DNA from: Scolanthus callimorphus
Lineage: Eukaryota > Cnidaria > Anthozoa > Actiniaria > Edwardsiidae
Direction: 5' to 3'
Assembly: GCA_033964015.1 (NCBI GenBank)
Contig: CM066918.1
Span: 29,860,595-29,924,594, forward strand
DNA: 64,000 bases
The translations under genes were made by a program, and so were the position numbers. Positions 31,893 through 43,600 of this stretch are shown here, one piece after another. The notes under the pieces were generated by a model. That model did not search any database, was not told the origin of the DNA, and saw only the letters and a program-made list of their open reading frames with translations. Position 1 is the first letter of the stretch. Every line of letters starts with the position of its first letter.

Positions 31893-34001
31893 TCACACTT
31901 TGTCCACTCGTGAATTATCTCGTAATAGCGCATGCGCAGCCGAAGACCTTTTATCGTCGGAGTTAGTGTGAGTTGTTTGAGCTTTCTTGCAGCTGAAAAA
32001 GAGACAACATGAGAAATTAGTTAGAAAGGAGTGTTAGGTCTGCTAGCCACCTCGAACCCGTGGTCGTCTGGGTAATTTTCAAGAAAGCGGCCATCTTGGA
32101 AACTACCCAGACCCAGGCTTTTTCTCTTGGGCTACGAGAACGAGCGCCGAGGATATTTCGTTACACCCTGTTTACACGTGAATATATGAAGCCGAGTTTC
32201 AACAACTTTCAGTTACCAACAAGGCATCCTCGGGACCAACTCTACGAAACGGAAACGAGCATTCTATAGGGTCGACCGATTGCCTCTGTTTACAATAGTA
32301 TTTGCGGTTTCAGAGGCGAAGTCCTTCTTGGGCTCCAGAAACGACTGTAAAGCCTGGTTTCCATATAGTCTTATCTGTCTTACCAGTCGACCGTGAAACA
32401 ATAGAAATTCTTAAGCGTGCAAAAGATTAATCTGTACCTGGGACATCAAAGATAGATAGACCTGCGCACACTTACCACAGCACGTAAATATTACACGACA
32501 CGGATACCGCTATGATCGCACCCATTACAGCCACGAGAATCAGCCAAGTGGTTTCTGAAATAAAAAAACGAATATTCTTGAGTAGTCTGCGAGACAAGTC
32601 TGCGAGACAAGTCTGCGAGACAAGTCTGTGAGACAAGTCTGTGAGACAAGTCTGTGAGACAAGTCTGTGAGACAAGTCTGTGAGACAAGTCTGTGAGACA
32701 AGTCTGTGAGACAAGTCTGTGAGACAAGCTTCTACACAGCCGCACTCCTCTCCTCAAATCAGGGTGTTGTGAGTTGTGACTCCTGCTCTAACAAATCGGC
32801 AAGGGGGTTCAAACCTGGGGGTTCAAACACCAGCCGGACCAACACTCAGGGTCTTTTTTAAATAATTGAGGAGAAGGTGCTGCCTTTGCTCTAATATCTG
32901 CAAATGGTTAGACCTTCGCGTCTTCTCGGAGGACGTTAAACCGAGGTCCCGTCTCTCACATACACTACACTTACCGGAACCAGAGGGACGTTAAAGAACC
33001 ACGAGGACGCCGTCGAAAGTTGCCCAACCTCTGTGTCACATAACTCACCATAAACTGGTTTCTAAAGGATGGGTTATCCAAAAATTGTAAAGCGCTTAGA
33101 GCTTTGAGAATAAGCACTATTATAAGCACAGTTACTAGTTCTCTGCCGTTGCCGTCGTCCCCGCTTGTGTCTGTGTCTGGAACTCTAACTCACCTTCTGG
33201 GTCACGAGAGCACCTTGCGCCCTTTGACGCTCTTGGCTTAGGCTGCTCGGGTTCTTCCACCTTTTTCCCGCTTGGTTTCATTTCTGTGGATTCGGTCTTC
33301 TCTTCAAGAGGAAGAGTCTCTACTGGTGCGTGAGCAACCTCAGGTGTAGTTGGTATCGTAGAAGGTGTCGACGTTGTAGTTGCTTTTGTTGAGTTTCTTG
33401 TTCGTGTTGTTGATCTTGTTGTTGACACAGTTGTGGTAGCTGTGGTGACACGTGTTGGTGGCGGTGGTGTCGTGGGATTACATACTGGATCTGAAAAAAA
33501 TATAAACCAAAGAGTTACAACGTCTGGCGAATATATCAAGGAACAGACTCCTCGGAAAATCACAGTTATTGCTGACTTTTGCCCTTTTATATCGCGGCGA
33601 GGGCAATTTGAAAAAATTGAAAACACAAGTGAAATTAATCCCTAATTTTACGAGGAACCCATGCGATTACCTATACTAAGTGATATGTAGTAAAACAGCA
33701 AACTAATGGTGTTATTTTGAAATTCAAATGCAAGATGATAACATTGTCACCCCACAGGGTCCATAACGTTACCTGTTGCGCTATTACAAACGTAGATCTC
33801 CATCTTCATATTATCGGTTTTGCAATGTCCACCGCTTGTGCTAGTCAATGAGCTTTTCCTCCCATTGGATGTGGCTAAATGGAAAAACAGCAACACATTT
33901 GGCGTGAAAAACTTCTCTGCACGATTGGCGGCATATCCAGAATTGTTTCCCCAGGGCGACTGGTACTAGGGATGTATGTGAAATTTCCTCAAAGAGGTGT
34001 T

Positions 34002-34032
<31 letters not shown>

Positions 34033-36223
34033 TAACCATCACCTATTAGGCATGCAATTATTGCGCATACTAAAGACGCTGGTGGCTGTTTTCAACGTCA
34101 AAGCACGAACTTCGCAGGTTGCGGGCATCCCCCTCGCCGATTTTGCGCATCCAATATCCCCGCAAATTCCTATAGCGCCTATAATCTACAAACCTATAGC
34201 GCCTATAATCTACAAAACGGTGTATCTTTTACAGTAAGTGTATGGAAACGTACTTATTTTTAAATTGACTGGCACGAATACACTATCCAGGTTAAATCAA
34301 ACATTAAATTTCAATCACTTACCTATAAAATAGTAATGCTTCCCTCTTTGAAACTCTAAAATATCCGATGTAGCGCTAAAACTCCGGAAAACCAGCGAAT
34401 AATGCTCGAGCTGTAGCGAGTTCCCGCTGCATTTTAATAACATTTTATTGGTCTTAATAGTTCTATCGACATTGCACGAGTCGAAACTGTTCTTGTCAAC
34501 AATCCATAGGTTTTCGAACGACCTATCTTGTGGTGTGATGCGCTGTGTTTTGGCGGGATTTAAAACTGGATTCGGACAGATAATGTTCTGCGTACTCATG
34601 GGGAGTACGTTCTTGGAGAAATGTGTACTGTTAGCAGGTGTTCCTGATGAGCGAAATCTGAAATAGAAAAAAAAATGAATGTTTATATTTCCCCAGACGA
34701 CACAGAACGGATTCTGTGTTGTGATTGGTTCGTATGTGTTCGTATAGAGTTGCACGAAGGCCGGATTTTCTTATTTCTGCTCACGATCCATTCTTATACC
34801 CTTTCTTGCTTTGCTGTTGTTTGAAGCCGAGCCTCAGCAACTTTCAGTTACCAAAAATACATCCTGATTAGTACTAACTCTGTGAAACGGAAACGATTGA
34901 GGTTTTCTATGGTCGACCGATTGCCTCTGTTTGCACTAGTAGTTGCGGTTTTAGTAAGGGGTAGACCATTAGAAGTTGGGGGAGGGGGGGTGGCAATTCC
35001 CCCAAAAAAATCGTGCAAGGTCAATCCTTCAAAAAAAAAAAATCTCGCAGAGATTCAAGCTAAGAAATAAAAATCCTACAACATGGCTTGGCCTCATTAA
35101 AAAGATGTCCGAACTAAGTAGTTATTCCAGCAACTTCTCTATCATTTGCATTTTTCTACTTCACTTCACTACACTAAAAATTTCGGCGCGCTTCGCGCGC
35201 ATTAAAAATATCATCAAATATAAAGTCGAGGAGAACTCACGCAACGAAGACACTGCCCTCGCGCCGTTTACAAGAACAAGTGTATCTTGCCGAGGAAAAA
35301 CAAACTCTCCTAAAAATGCCCTGCAGTGATAGGCCTGGCAGGCAGTCACTACGTTCGAAAGAACACTTAGGTAAGCGTGAGTTCGACGTTACAAGTATAG
35401 AAATTCGTCATGTGGACCGCTTCACACAAACGAATAATACTAATTTCGTAATTTGCGGCACGAATAATAAAACCTACAGGCATTGTTTACTATACACAAA
35501 AAATGGAATGTTCGTCTACCCTTTCTCTGAGGCTTGACGAAATGCGTTTATCAAAATTCGGGCGCGCTTCGCGCGCAACGGGAAAAAAAAAATCTTCTAC
35601 CATGTCAAATAGGGTCCGGGGATGCCGAAAACGTTTAACAGCTTCATGAGAAAAATCTCTTGTATGGGGAAAAGGCGTTGGTTATCGATTAAGTTACGTT
35701 GCGTGTCGGTTAGGCCGAATACCTAACTTAGCGGCGCGTCACTTGAACAGGGAGCATACACAACGGATCCGCTCTTCGTTTAAAAGGGGAAAAACATCTC
35801 ATACAAACCGGTCAGCAAAAAATAAATGTATTTAGTACTAGATTCCAATAATTTGAAGTGTGTCTCGAGAAGTTTATAGCTGTATAAATTGACTCATTTT
35901 CAGGGTAATTCGTGAAGTTTTGCTAGCTGAATAACGAACCCATCTCAATTAATTTATTACACACAAAACTCGTCGGTTTACACAATAATACTGATGTATA
36001 CTATCCTATCGCTCGTGCATACAGCAATAGGATTTGGACGGTCTGTGGGAACGGAATGGCACGGGAACAGGTCCTCGATTCGCAGGTCTACCCTGTATGT
36101 ATGTATAACGTGTATTACAAGACATTTTGTGTGTGTCTGCGAAAAAAAAAAATCGTACATGGCCTAATTTTTTTTTGCACAAACTGATCACCGAAAAAAA
36201 AATTAATGCGCAAAAATATTGTC

Positions 36224-36256
<33 letters not shown>

Positions 36257-39200
36257 ATTCTAATGGTGCACCCCTAAGGCCGCCGGAGGCGATGTCCTTC
36301 CTGGCTCCAGAAACGACTAAGCGTGCAAAAGATTAATTTGTACCATTCTCGTAGCCTCCCCTGCGAGCTGGGGGGCTCTGGGTCTGGGGACATCCATTTG
36401 AGTGCCTTCGCTGATTGGCTGATTTTGAATGTTGGAGCATGCGCAGAAAGGTGTTTCTCTCAACGGCTGTATCAAATATCGCGCATGCGTCAGTGGCTGT
36501 CACCAGAGCCTCCCCGCGAGGTGACGAGCCGGGAAGCTGTGGGTAAGAGAATGCGCACGATCTCCACAGTAACCATTTGCGCGCGCTCACACACGTCACA
36601 CACAATACAAACACTGAAGTTATTTACCGGCAAATACGTCGGCGCGTTTAGGAGAAAACTGTGACCTCGGCCTGGAAAATGTTGACCTCGGCCAGCACTC
36701 AGTCAGAATTATTTTCCATGTTCGAGGATCCAGCCGATGAATGACTGCTAATGCTAAATATGTTTATCAGGAGCAAAGACTGGATAAAAACTTCCCCGTT
36801 TTCCAAAACCTCAGTCCTTTGTTGAATATGCCAAAATGCTAAAATAATGAATAGCTCAACACTGTGGTTCTTTCATTGGCTTACTGGCTGCACTCCATCA
36901 TGTATGATGAGCCTTTCTTCATCTTTCTTTACAGAAAACCACAGAGTTTTTGCGCAAACGGGAAATGCCCTTTACGTCTGCCGCTGGAAACCCGCAACTA
37001 TATTACACAAGTTCATTGCTTTGTGATGCGAAGCATAGGAAATAACATAACCTCAGCCGCCTCAGCTTAATTACATGATTACATGCCCAATGCTCTAGTT
37101 TTCAAAGAAATTTCTAGCGTCAGCCTACATTTATTTGCCTTGATTTTCAACAAAAGTTGTTGTGTAAAACGTTGTTGCGATGTTCAATGTTGGATGTGAG
37201 ACTAACCATGAGCATCATGGCATGTGCTGTAAGCTTTCGCAGACAAGATAAAAATCGACTGCCTGAGTTTTTCTGAAGGCGTAAAAACTTCAGACACCTT
37301 AGCTCGGATGTGCGCGCCAATTTTGAATGTGCGCAAAGAAAACCTTTGAAATCATAATTCAAGCAACAACACTGAAGAACACTTCCGTCTTTGCTAGCTT
37401 TTATTTTATGCAAAAAATGATATCATCATAGCTGTCAACTCACCCGCATTAGATTTTAAATCCTGTCACCCGCATGATGTTTCCGAACATTTTCATACAT
37501 TTACTGTATATCGCCCGCATTGTCACTCGGGATTTTGTCATACATTTTCGGTATTATTTGCCACATGAGGGAGAATCTCAAGATTTTTGACGAAGTTGGG
37601 TTGACAGGTATGTGATATGAGACAAGCTTTAATTTCCAATCATTGATCACTACAGTACGGTTACAGTACTTAGGGTACAATGTATTTTGTATAAGACAGT
37701 ACCTGAAATACGTTCAATGTTCAAAAATCATTCACAGATCTCTTATCAGCTGTTGGCATATGCATTAACAGTGTTATTAGCTCATTTCAAGTTGTTTTGT
37801 GTTATTTTCGGTGCCCACAAGATAATTAGTTTTACTCAAGAGAGTATGAAAAGGATGGACGCCAAACTCTTATAATTAGAGTTGTGGTAGGCCCAAATCC
37901 ATTAGTACCACTATTTATGGTATTTACATCAATAAGGGGCGGTGTCTGGAGTATGATCACAGTGCATTCAACACAACAATATACAACTTGGATTTTTAAT
38001 AGTGCCAAAAATCTGGAATTCTATCTGCTGCTCTCAAATTTGTATTTTACAAAACAGATCAGAATATACCTTCGCATTTGTATAACCTAAGACCCTTTTG
38101 ATTTCTTTCTAACCATTCTGCACTAAAAAATATTGCCTTTAGCTATTAACAAAGGCTTGCTTTTTTCTGGTTTGTTTTCAGTCAACCTTCTAATGTTAAT
38201 GCTGAAGCTCAAAAACAAAACCCTTTTACCAGTTGGATTGCACTTAAGCTCTTAAGATAGAAAGAGAGCTGCTTAATACACAAGATTTGAGCTTCTGCCC
38301 TCAGGGCATGGTAAATATACAACTCCAAATAAAACTGAAAAAGCACTTGCTTTTGCATGTAAACATAAAATAGAAATAAAGAAATATTTATGTGGTGAAA
38401 AGAAAATCTTTTAAGATTTAAAAATAAACTGCAATTTTCATTTGTAATTATTTTAAATAATAAATTTTATTGCTCAGTGTAAACATCTTTTGATAAATTA
38501 ATCCACTCATTTGCATAAATGGCATCATTGTTTGGAATATACTGCATTAATATGAGGTCCACAGACAGAGTAGCCCCAGGGCAGAATACAGGACTCCTAA
38601 AATGACACCACTTATCATAAAGTAATCAATTGTGATGGCACAAAAATTTATTAATTTACCAAAAACCATAAAATGCAGAAGCTCCTGCATAAATTACCAG
38701 CTCATCAAACTGGCAGTGACTTCCTAAGAAAAAAAGATAGGCCTGTTAAAATTTTGTGTATTTTGTTAAAGTTACTAGTGGTGACTACCCAGGGAGAACA
38801 GACAATATAGGCTATAAAAAAACTTTGTAGACAGAAATAGAAGCTAATGACTACCAACATGAGACATCTATGAGGTTGCTTTTGCAAAATGTGCCCGTGG
38901 TTATTTATTAAAAGAGAGTAATCTTATCAAAGGAAAGTTTTTCCATTTGTTAATTACACGGCATACTCCCAGAGACAGTCTGCTTATCTTGAAGATCACA
39001 CATAAACTGAAACAAAGGCTATCCTGCGTGAGGACTATCCACTATCATGCAATAATCTTGCATGCTCTGTTTTTTATAACAAAAGTCAGAAGGGCCGAAG
39101 GAAGCTTTTTGTAGTCACTTCACAAAGAAATAACAGATTATTAATTTTCAATTAATATTTTGCCAAAGGCACGGATTTCCGATCATATCCTTCCTAACGG

Positions 39201-40603
39201 CAGCTTTTGTATTTTAATCTAAGGTGACAAACAATTAATAAATGAAATATCAAATTGTCGACAATAAGGAGCTTAGAAGGAGAGGGAATAATATAAGCTT
39301 ACTGAGCAAGGAGTAAATCTGTGATTAAAATATCTATTGTGAAAGTGCAAAAAAAGATTTTTGTATCACTGGAATGGATGACACAGATATGCTGAATGCT
39401 TTGGTGATAAAAATGGTCTTTACATTTTTTGGGTGTCCATTAAGAGATAATTAAAGGTGGTGCATTAATTGAGTCACATTTGTTTGCCAATTTTTGCATG
39501 ATTTCTGTGTGGTTCTGGGAAAGCTCTTCATCCTCACGGAAAAAGTACTTGCGACCCTTAAGCTCTTTAAGTACTTGGGCATTTTGTTTCTCTTTCGCCA
39601 AAATATCATATTTCAGAGGATTTATTGATTTCGTAGAAGTACAAAGATAATTTCCCTGTCGTTGTGTCACGGCCCCCTTAAAGGACTTTAAGCCTAATTA
39701 ATAGAACAAAGCAAAGTCCGTGCCAGGTTACATCAATACCCTAAAGTGTCGAAGAGAGCCCACCAAGCGAAGTGAGGTTTTCTTGAAGTTAAATTATTCA
39801 TAGAACAGACAGACCAGTTGGGGACTTTGTGTGTGGTGGATTGAAAAAGTAAAGCTTTAGCTCAGCGCGCGCGTCTCTGACGGTTCTTGCAATAGAAATG
39901 AAGAACAATACGCTTCAATGAAGTGATGTGACAAATATTGGTTCCAAATTGGAAAATAAATTACAGCTTGCGTTAAATGTAAATAGAAAGGCAGTAGCAG
40001 TTTACCGCAATTTGTACGCCCCCAAAAGGTGTCAAATATATAGCTTATTGTACGACCAGATGAAGCGAATATAAACAGTTCTCTATACGCAGCTAAAATT
40101 CCTCTCGAAGCTTCCATCCGATGGAGAGATTTTCTTTCTAATCAAACAAAGATGTCCTCTGCGAATCGGTTATAAATAATCCGAGGTTTTGAAGGTACAA
40201 TTATCACATAGCGACAAACACGCAACGTCCAACCAAATTGGAGGTGGCAGCTCGAAGGAGCGATGCGAAATTATTGTGTTTCTAGGGAAAGAAAGCGAGG
40301 GTATTAAAGCTAATCTTTTTCCATCAACAAGTTAGAAGCCCTTACAACAGGTCAAAATGTTCATCTTCAAACTACAAAGCCTGGAGCTTCGGATTCACCG
40401 AAGATTGTGATAATATTACACAGTAAACAGCTAGGGCGCCTAGACTCATTTTTAACGGATTATTATTTTACTTACTCGGGATTCGACGGAGTCCAGATGA
40501 TGGGAATATAGATCTCACAGAGTCCATGATAAGAAAATTCCAGTAGTATTCCTAGAATAACCACCAGTCCTTGGAAATCGAACGTACAGTTTCTCCGATT
40601 CAT
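31893..40603 (-). CDS. Transmembrane (B-type-like) ephrin, six exons
   Basis: Exons on the minus strand: 40603-40476, 34657-34323, 33874-33773, 33490-33194, 32554-32476 and 31992-31893. Every junction is GT-AG with consistent phase, and 1041 nt gives 346 residues. Residues 1-29 are a signal peptide (hydrophobic core LVVILGILL). Exons 2-3 encode the ephrin receptor-binding domain: SNPEFRSS, ICPNP, SFDSC, LLKCSG, LVFRSFSA, LEF..GKHYYFI, then IATSNG and GGHCKTDNMKM, with the four ephrin cysteines. Exon 4 is a Thr/Pro-rich, mucin-like stalk. Exon 5 is a membrane helix (TWLILVAVMGAII). Exon 6 gives a 33-residue tail ending DKV. Ephrins bind Eph receptor kinases on neighbouring cells. The tail has no tyrosine, unlike vertebrate ephrin-B. 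The start ATG has A at -3. Confidence 0.92.
32585..32729. repeat. 13-bp minisatellite, ~11 copies (ephrin intron 4)
   Basis: Head-to-tail GAGACAAGTCTGT units, the first few with GTCTGC in place of GTCTGT. Because 13 is not a multiple of three, all frames give a repetitive peptide; it lies within an intron. Confidence 0.95.
32755..33125 (+). repeat. SINE copy (ephrin intron 4)
   Basis: Degraded tRNA-like head (GGTTCAAACCTGG near 32815), then the central domain GGACGTTAAACCGAGGTCCC and GACGTTAAAGAACCACGAGG shared with 30665-31054, and a tail with TGTAAAGCGCTTAGAGC. Confidence 0.7.
34169..34216. repeat. Tandem 24-bp duplication (ephrin intron 2)
   Basis: CCTATAGCGCCTATAATCTA plus CAAA occurs twice in a row, a recent small slippage duplication. 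Confidence 0.85.
36344..36553. repeat. MITE, family A (ephrin intron 1)
   Basis: CATTCTCGTAGCC at the left and GGGTAAGAGAATG at the right, with the family interior GATTGGCTGATTTTGAA and GGAGCATGCGCAGAAAGG. Confidence 0.7.
37431..37608. repeat. Repeat with GCTGTCAACTCACCCGC / GGTTGACAGG ends
   Basis: Second copy of the family at 25066-25222. Here the terminal inverted repeat is clearer: CTGTCAAC at the left and GTTGACAG at the right. Confidence 0.7.
39440..40117 (-). CDS. Candidate two-exon small protein inside ephrin intron 1
   Basis: Exon 40117-40006 starts at an ATG and ends at donor TGCG|GTAAAC; exon 39693-39440 follows acceptor TTAATTAG and ends at a stop. The join keeps phase and gives 121 residues. 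The first exon reads MEASRGILAAYRELFIFASS; the second is Lys/Glu-rich with a predicted helical LAKEKQNAQVLKELKG. AYREL vaguely recalls LYR-motif mitochondrial proteins, but the rest does not confirm that. It is on the same strand as the ephrin. Chance reading is possible. Confidence 0.3.
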
Positions 40604-43600
40604 TGTTCGATTTTTCGTTCTTTTTTACGCACGTGTGACGCTTGGTTGATTTCACACTTCAGTCAGTTGTAAACAACGAAATTACCAGTGTCGATGCCTT
40701 GCGTTTCATCGTTCATAAAGTTTTCAACGTCAGGCAAAGAGAAGCATCACTTCCGCTTTGTGCGGTTGTGAAATTATGCGTTTCGTGTCGGTAAGTGGGG
40801 TTGAAATATCCTTCTTGGGAGCATGATAACAAACTTTGACTCACGTAAACGCAAACGACCTAATCTTATGGACGTCATTCAATAATGTACGGCCTAGCCT
40901 GATTGGTTGTTAATAAATTAAGGCGGGCCAATCAACGGCGAGGTTATTTTTAACGCGGATTATCGCTAGGAGAACGACACTGAAACGCGGGAAATGGAGG
41001 TGGAATGTGAGAGAGTGTGGGCCGCTAACTTTTCCATTTTCAATTGTTGTAGAACACCGGCAGAACTCTGCTAGCACGCTTCTCTGATTACTTCTGCCGT
41101 TGAAAGCGGATTTGATATTCGGTTATACACCGCGATTGCGCCACTGTTTCTAAGTTCTTTGATCGTTTCTTTCGGATTCTGTTCATGGAAAATTGGATCG
41201 GGTGACACTAAAAAAGGATTCGCTCAGAGATTCTTCAGACTCGGGCCGACAAATGAAGTACTAAGCCTAAGGACCCCTTTGGCCGATAAATACTATAAAT
41301 ATTAATCAATCGTTAGTCTATGAGTACTTTTATTGCTTGGGAAGGGGGTCATCTAAGTGAAAGTATAAGACTACCCTGACGACTATACGAAGTTGACTAT
41401 ACTTCTAGAAGTACCCTCGCCTCAAAAGGGGGACAACGAGCACTAGGGCCGCACCCTCTAGCTACGCATGCGTGGGGGAGGGGTTCAGAGCTGATGCCTT
41501 CTCGATAAAAAAGTAGTACAATGCGGATCCCGCGCGCCACGTTGATCGGAAGGCACGCTGTGGCAATGGTACTCCGTATTGGCGGATATTTTGTCGATAT
41601 TCTATATTCGTGAGGACCACACTTCCGCTGACACTAGAAAGTTTTGTCTTACAGTCTCCAACAGCTCAAGACACCCGCCAAGTTTTGGATAAAACATCCG
41701 GTAAATAAACCACTATTTTAAAGAAAATAGATTGTCTTACAATGTAGTGAGTGGCAGGGATGAGGCCTTGTAAATGCACATGCACGCCCATGAACATTTT
41801 TATTAGTTTGGAGACTGATTTTGCGATTCCTCGGATTTTTTCCCTTGTGAGTTGCACGATCATTGATCAGGGGAAACAGCTTGTATTAATTCATTATATT
41901 CCTTCCAGCACTGTACACAAACCACAGGGTTTCGCGGCACGGAGCTTGGAGAAAACGAGGCATAAAGTTAATCTTCTAACCCATTTTAAATTCAGTTTCC
42001 TGAAGCTTTCCGCCTCGTTTAGTAACTGTCGCTGCAAGTTGGCATTGTTTTTAGTTTTACAATACAACCCTCTCAAAGAACTGAGCCAAGGCCAAGATGC
42101 CCTGGCGATAATGAGGGTCTGCGCCTTCCGGTCGCTTAACAGCAGTGCTAAGACAAGCCGTCAACCCTTCACGAATTATCACTCATTTAACTCACTTACT
42201 GTATTAGACATGAGCGTCATAGTATAGAACAGTTTTTGTGCTCGAAAGATTTCAGGCATGAGATTTAATCAGAGCTGCAAATAGGAGAAGTTCGCCCTTG
42301 CACCCTCATCACGTTTACTTATGATAACCTGTCTGTTTTGATGGATGATATCTGCTGATTTCGCTGTAATGGAAATCGCAGAGGTCCTCTTGGACCATCT
42401 CGAGACTTGGCTTTCGTTATCTAATAACCGCAATTTTCAGATGCCGAAAAACATTAACACTATTATTAAACACTGAAGAGTGGAAGAGTGGAAGAAGGGA
42501 CACATTTCCAACCACAATGTCTGTTTATTTGTTTGTAATATTGGAGCGCTAGCTACGCGCGCTCGGAGAGGGTCAGACGGAACTTCTAAACATTTTGTAC
42601 GGGAATGACTCTGGACCCTTCATCCTTCTTTATAGTAAAATTAAGAAAAAGGTACCCCTTTCTTATAATTCTCCAAAAACGTAGCGAAATATTGAAACCC
42701 TTTTCTATACTGCAAAACCAAGGTCCTAACTTTTATATCATTTGAACCTCAAAGGGCGGATCGACCATCCTCAATAGTCGACATGAGGCCTTCCCCCCGT
42801 CCCCGGGCTTTCAATAATATCCAATTTTTGCGATCTCAAAATATATACGCTTTTTCGAAATTTTGAAATGAGCCATACTCGCGGGGGACCTCGCTCTAGT
42901 GGTTTAGACCATGCATTTTCACTCATTACACGTGAGTGAACATGGGTGGTAGGGTCGAGAAAAGACGGGTGGCTAAATCACTGTGTCTCTAAAACCTCCT
43001 GAACTCAGAATGAAGGGGTGAAAATCGGTCGTAGTAAGATAAACGATAACTCGCTAGATGAGAGGGAAAGGTCAGCATCTTACTCTATAGTGCCTTTGGT
43101 GCACTGACTACACTACGCGCGCTTTATATCTTCATGTGAGATGCTCTGCGCTTACAGTGTTATCTAGTGGAGCCGTTTTTCACCATTCCATTTTCTACAA
43201 ACCACTCATCAAGCCCTTGCCTTAAGCTCAGCTCACTGACTTATTACGCCTCATTTGCTCTCTCTTCAGTCATGCTTATTTCACCCCATGACGTCATTTG
43301 AGATAAGATGGGCTTGGGGACATATTACAGATATAACGGTGCCAAGATGGTTCATCTTTGCCGCTTGTTTAAAAGACTTGTTTTATCATTCCCTTGCGTA
43401 AACAACGAAAACATAAATCATAAGAAATGAGTAGCTACAAATGAAATTAAATAAACGTTGTTTATTACACGGAATCGCCGCCAGTTACGTCAAAGGAAAT
43501 TCGTGTGGAAAACAAAAGCGTCTCTCTTTATCAGAAAACCAAAACTCTTGAGCTAGAGATAGCATCTAATTCAAGACTCAGTCATTCTTAAAATCAATGT

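Larger units (their letters stand above)
34658..40475. other. Ephrin intron 1 (5.8 kb)
   Basis: Mostly AT-rich. Contains two similar palindromic patches with GGCGCGCTTCGCGCGC (near 35182 and 35556), a run of about 30 Cs at 36224-36254, repeat copies at 36344-36553 and 37431-37608, and a candidate small gene at 39440-40117. Confidence 0.6.

Noticed and set aside
32472..32757. Minus-strand repetitive peptide (SHRLVSQTCLTDL repeated)
   Set aside because: Produced by a 13-bp minisatellite that reads open in all frames; it lies in an ephrin intron.
33135..33626. Single 163-residue Thr-rich frame as a mucin gene
   Set aside because: It is ephrin exon 4 with intron sequence at both ends; splice sites and phase tie it to the ephrin.
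34315..34755. Stand-alone 146-residue protein
   Set aside because: It is ephrin exon 2 extended into introns; the in-phase acceptor at 34657 and donor after 34323 define the real exon.
35280..35537. Frame with ICGTNNKTYRHC resembling Kazal or semaphorin pieces
   Set aside because: The cysteine pattern does not fit a complete domain and no splice partner was found.
36224..36254. Long C run as a G-quadruplex or biological signal
   Set aside because: A pure homopolymer here is as likely to be slippage or an assembly-length error.
40770..40795. Tiny plus-strand exon (MRFVS then GTAAGT) suggesting a divergent gene
   Set aside because: Five codons and a donor are easily chance, and no downstream exon was found.
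41751..42227. 158-residue plus-strand frame
   Set aside because: No domain, no splice context, and composition typical of chance; not annotated.
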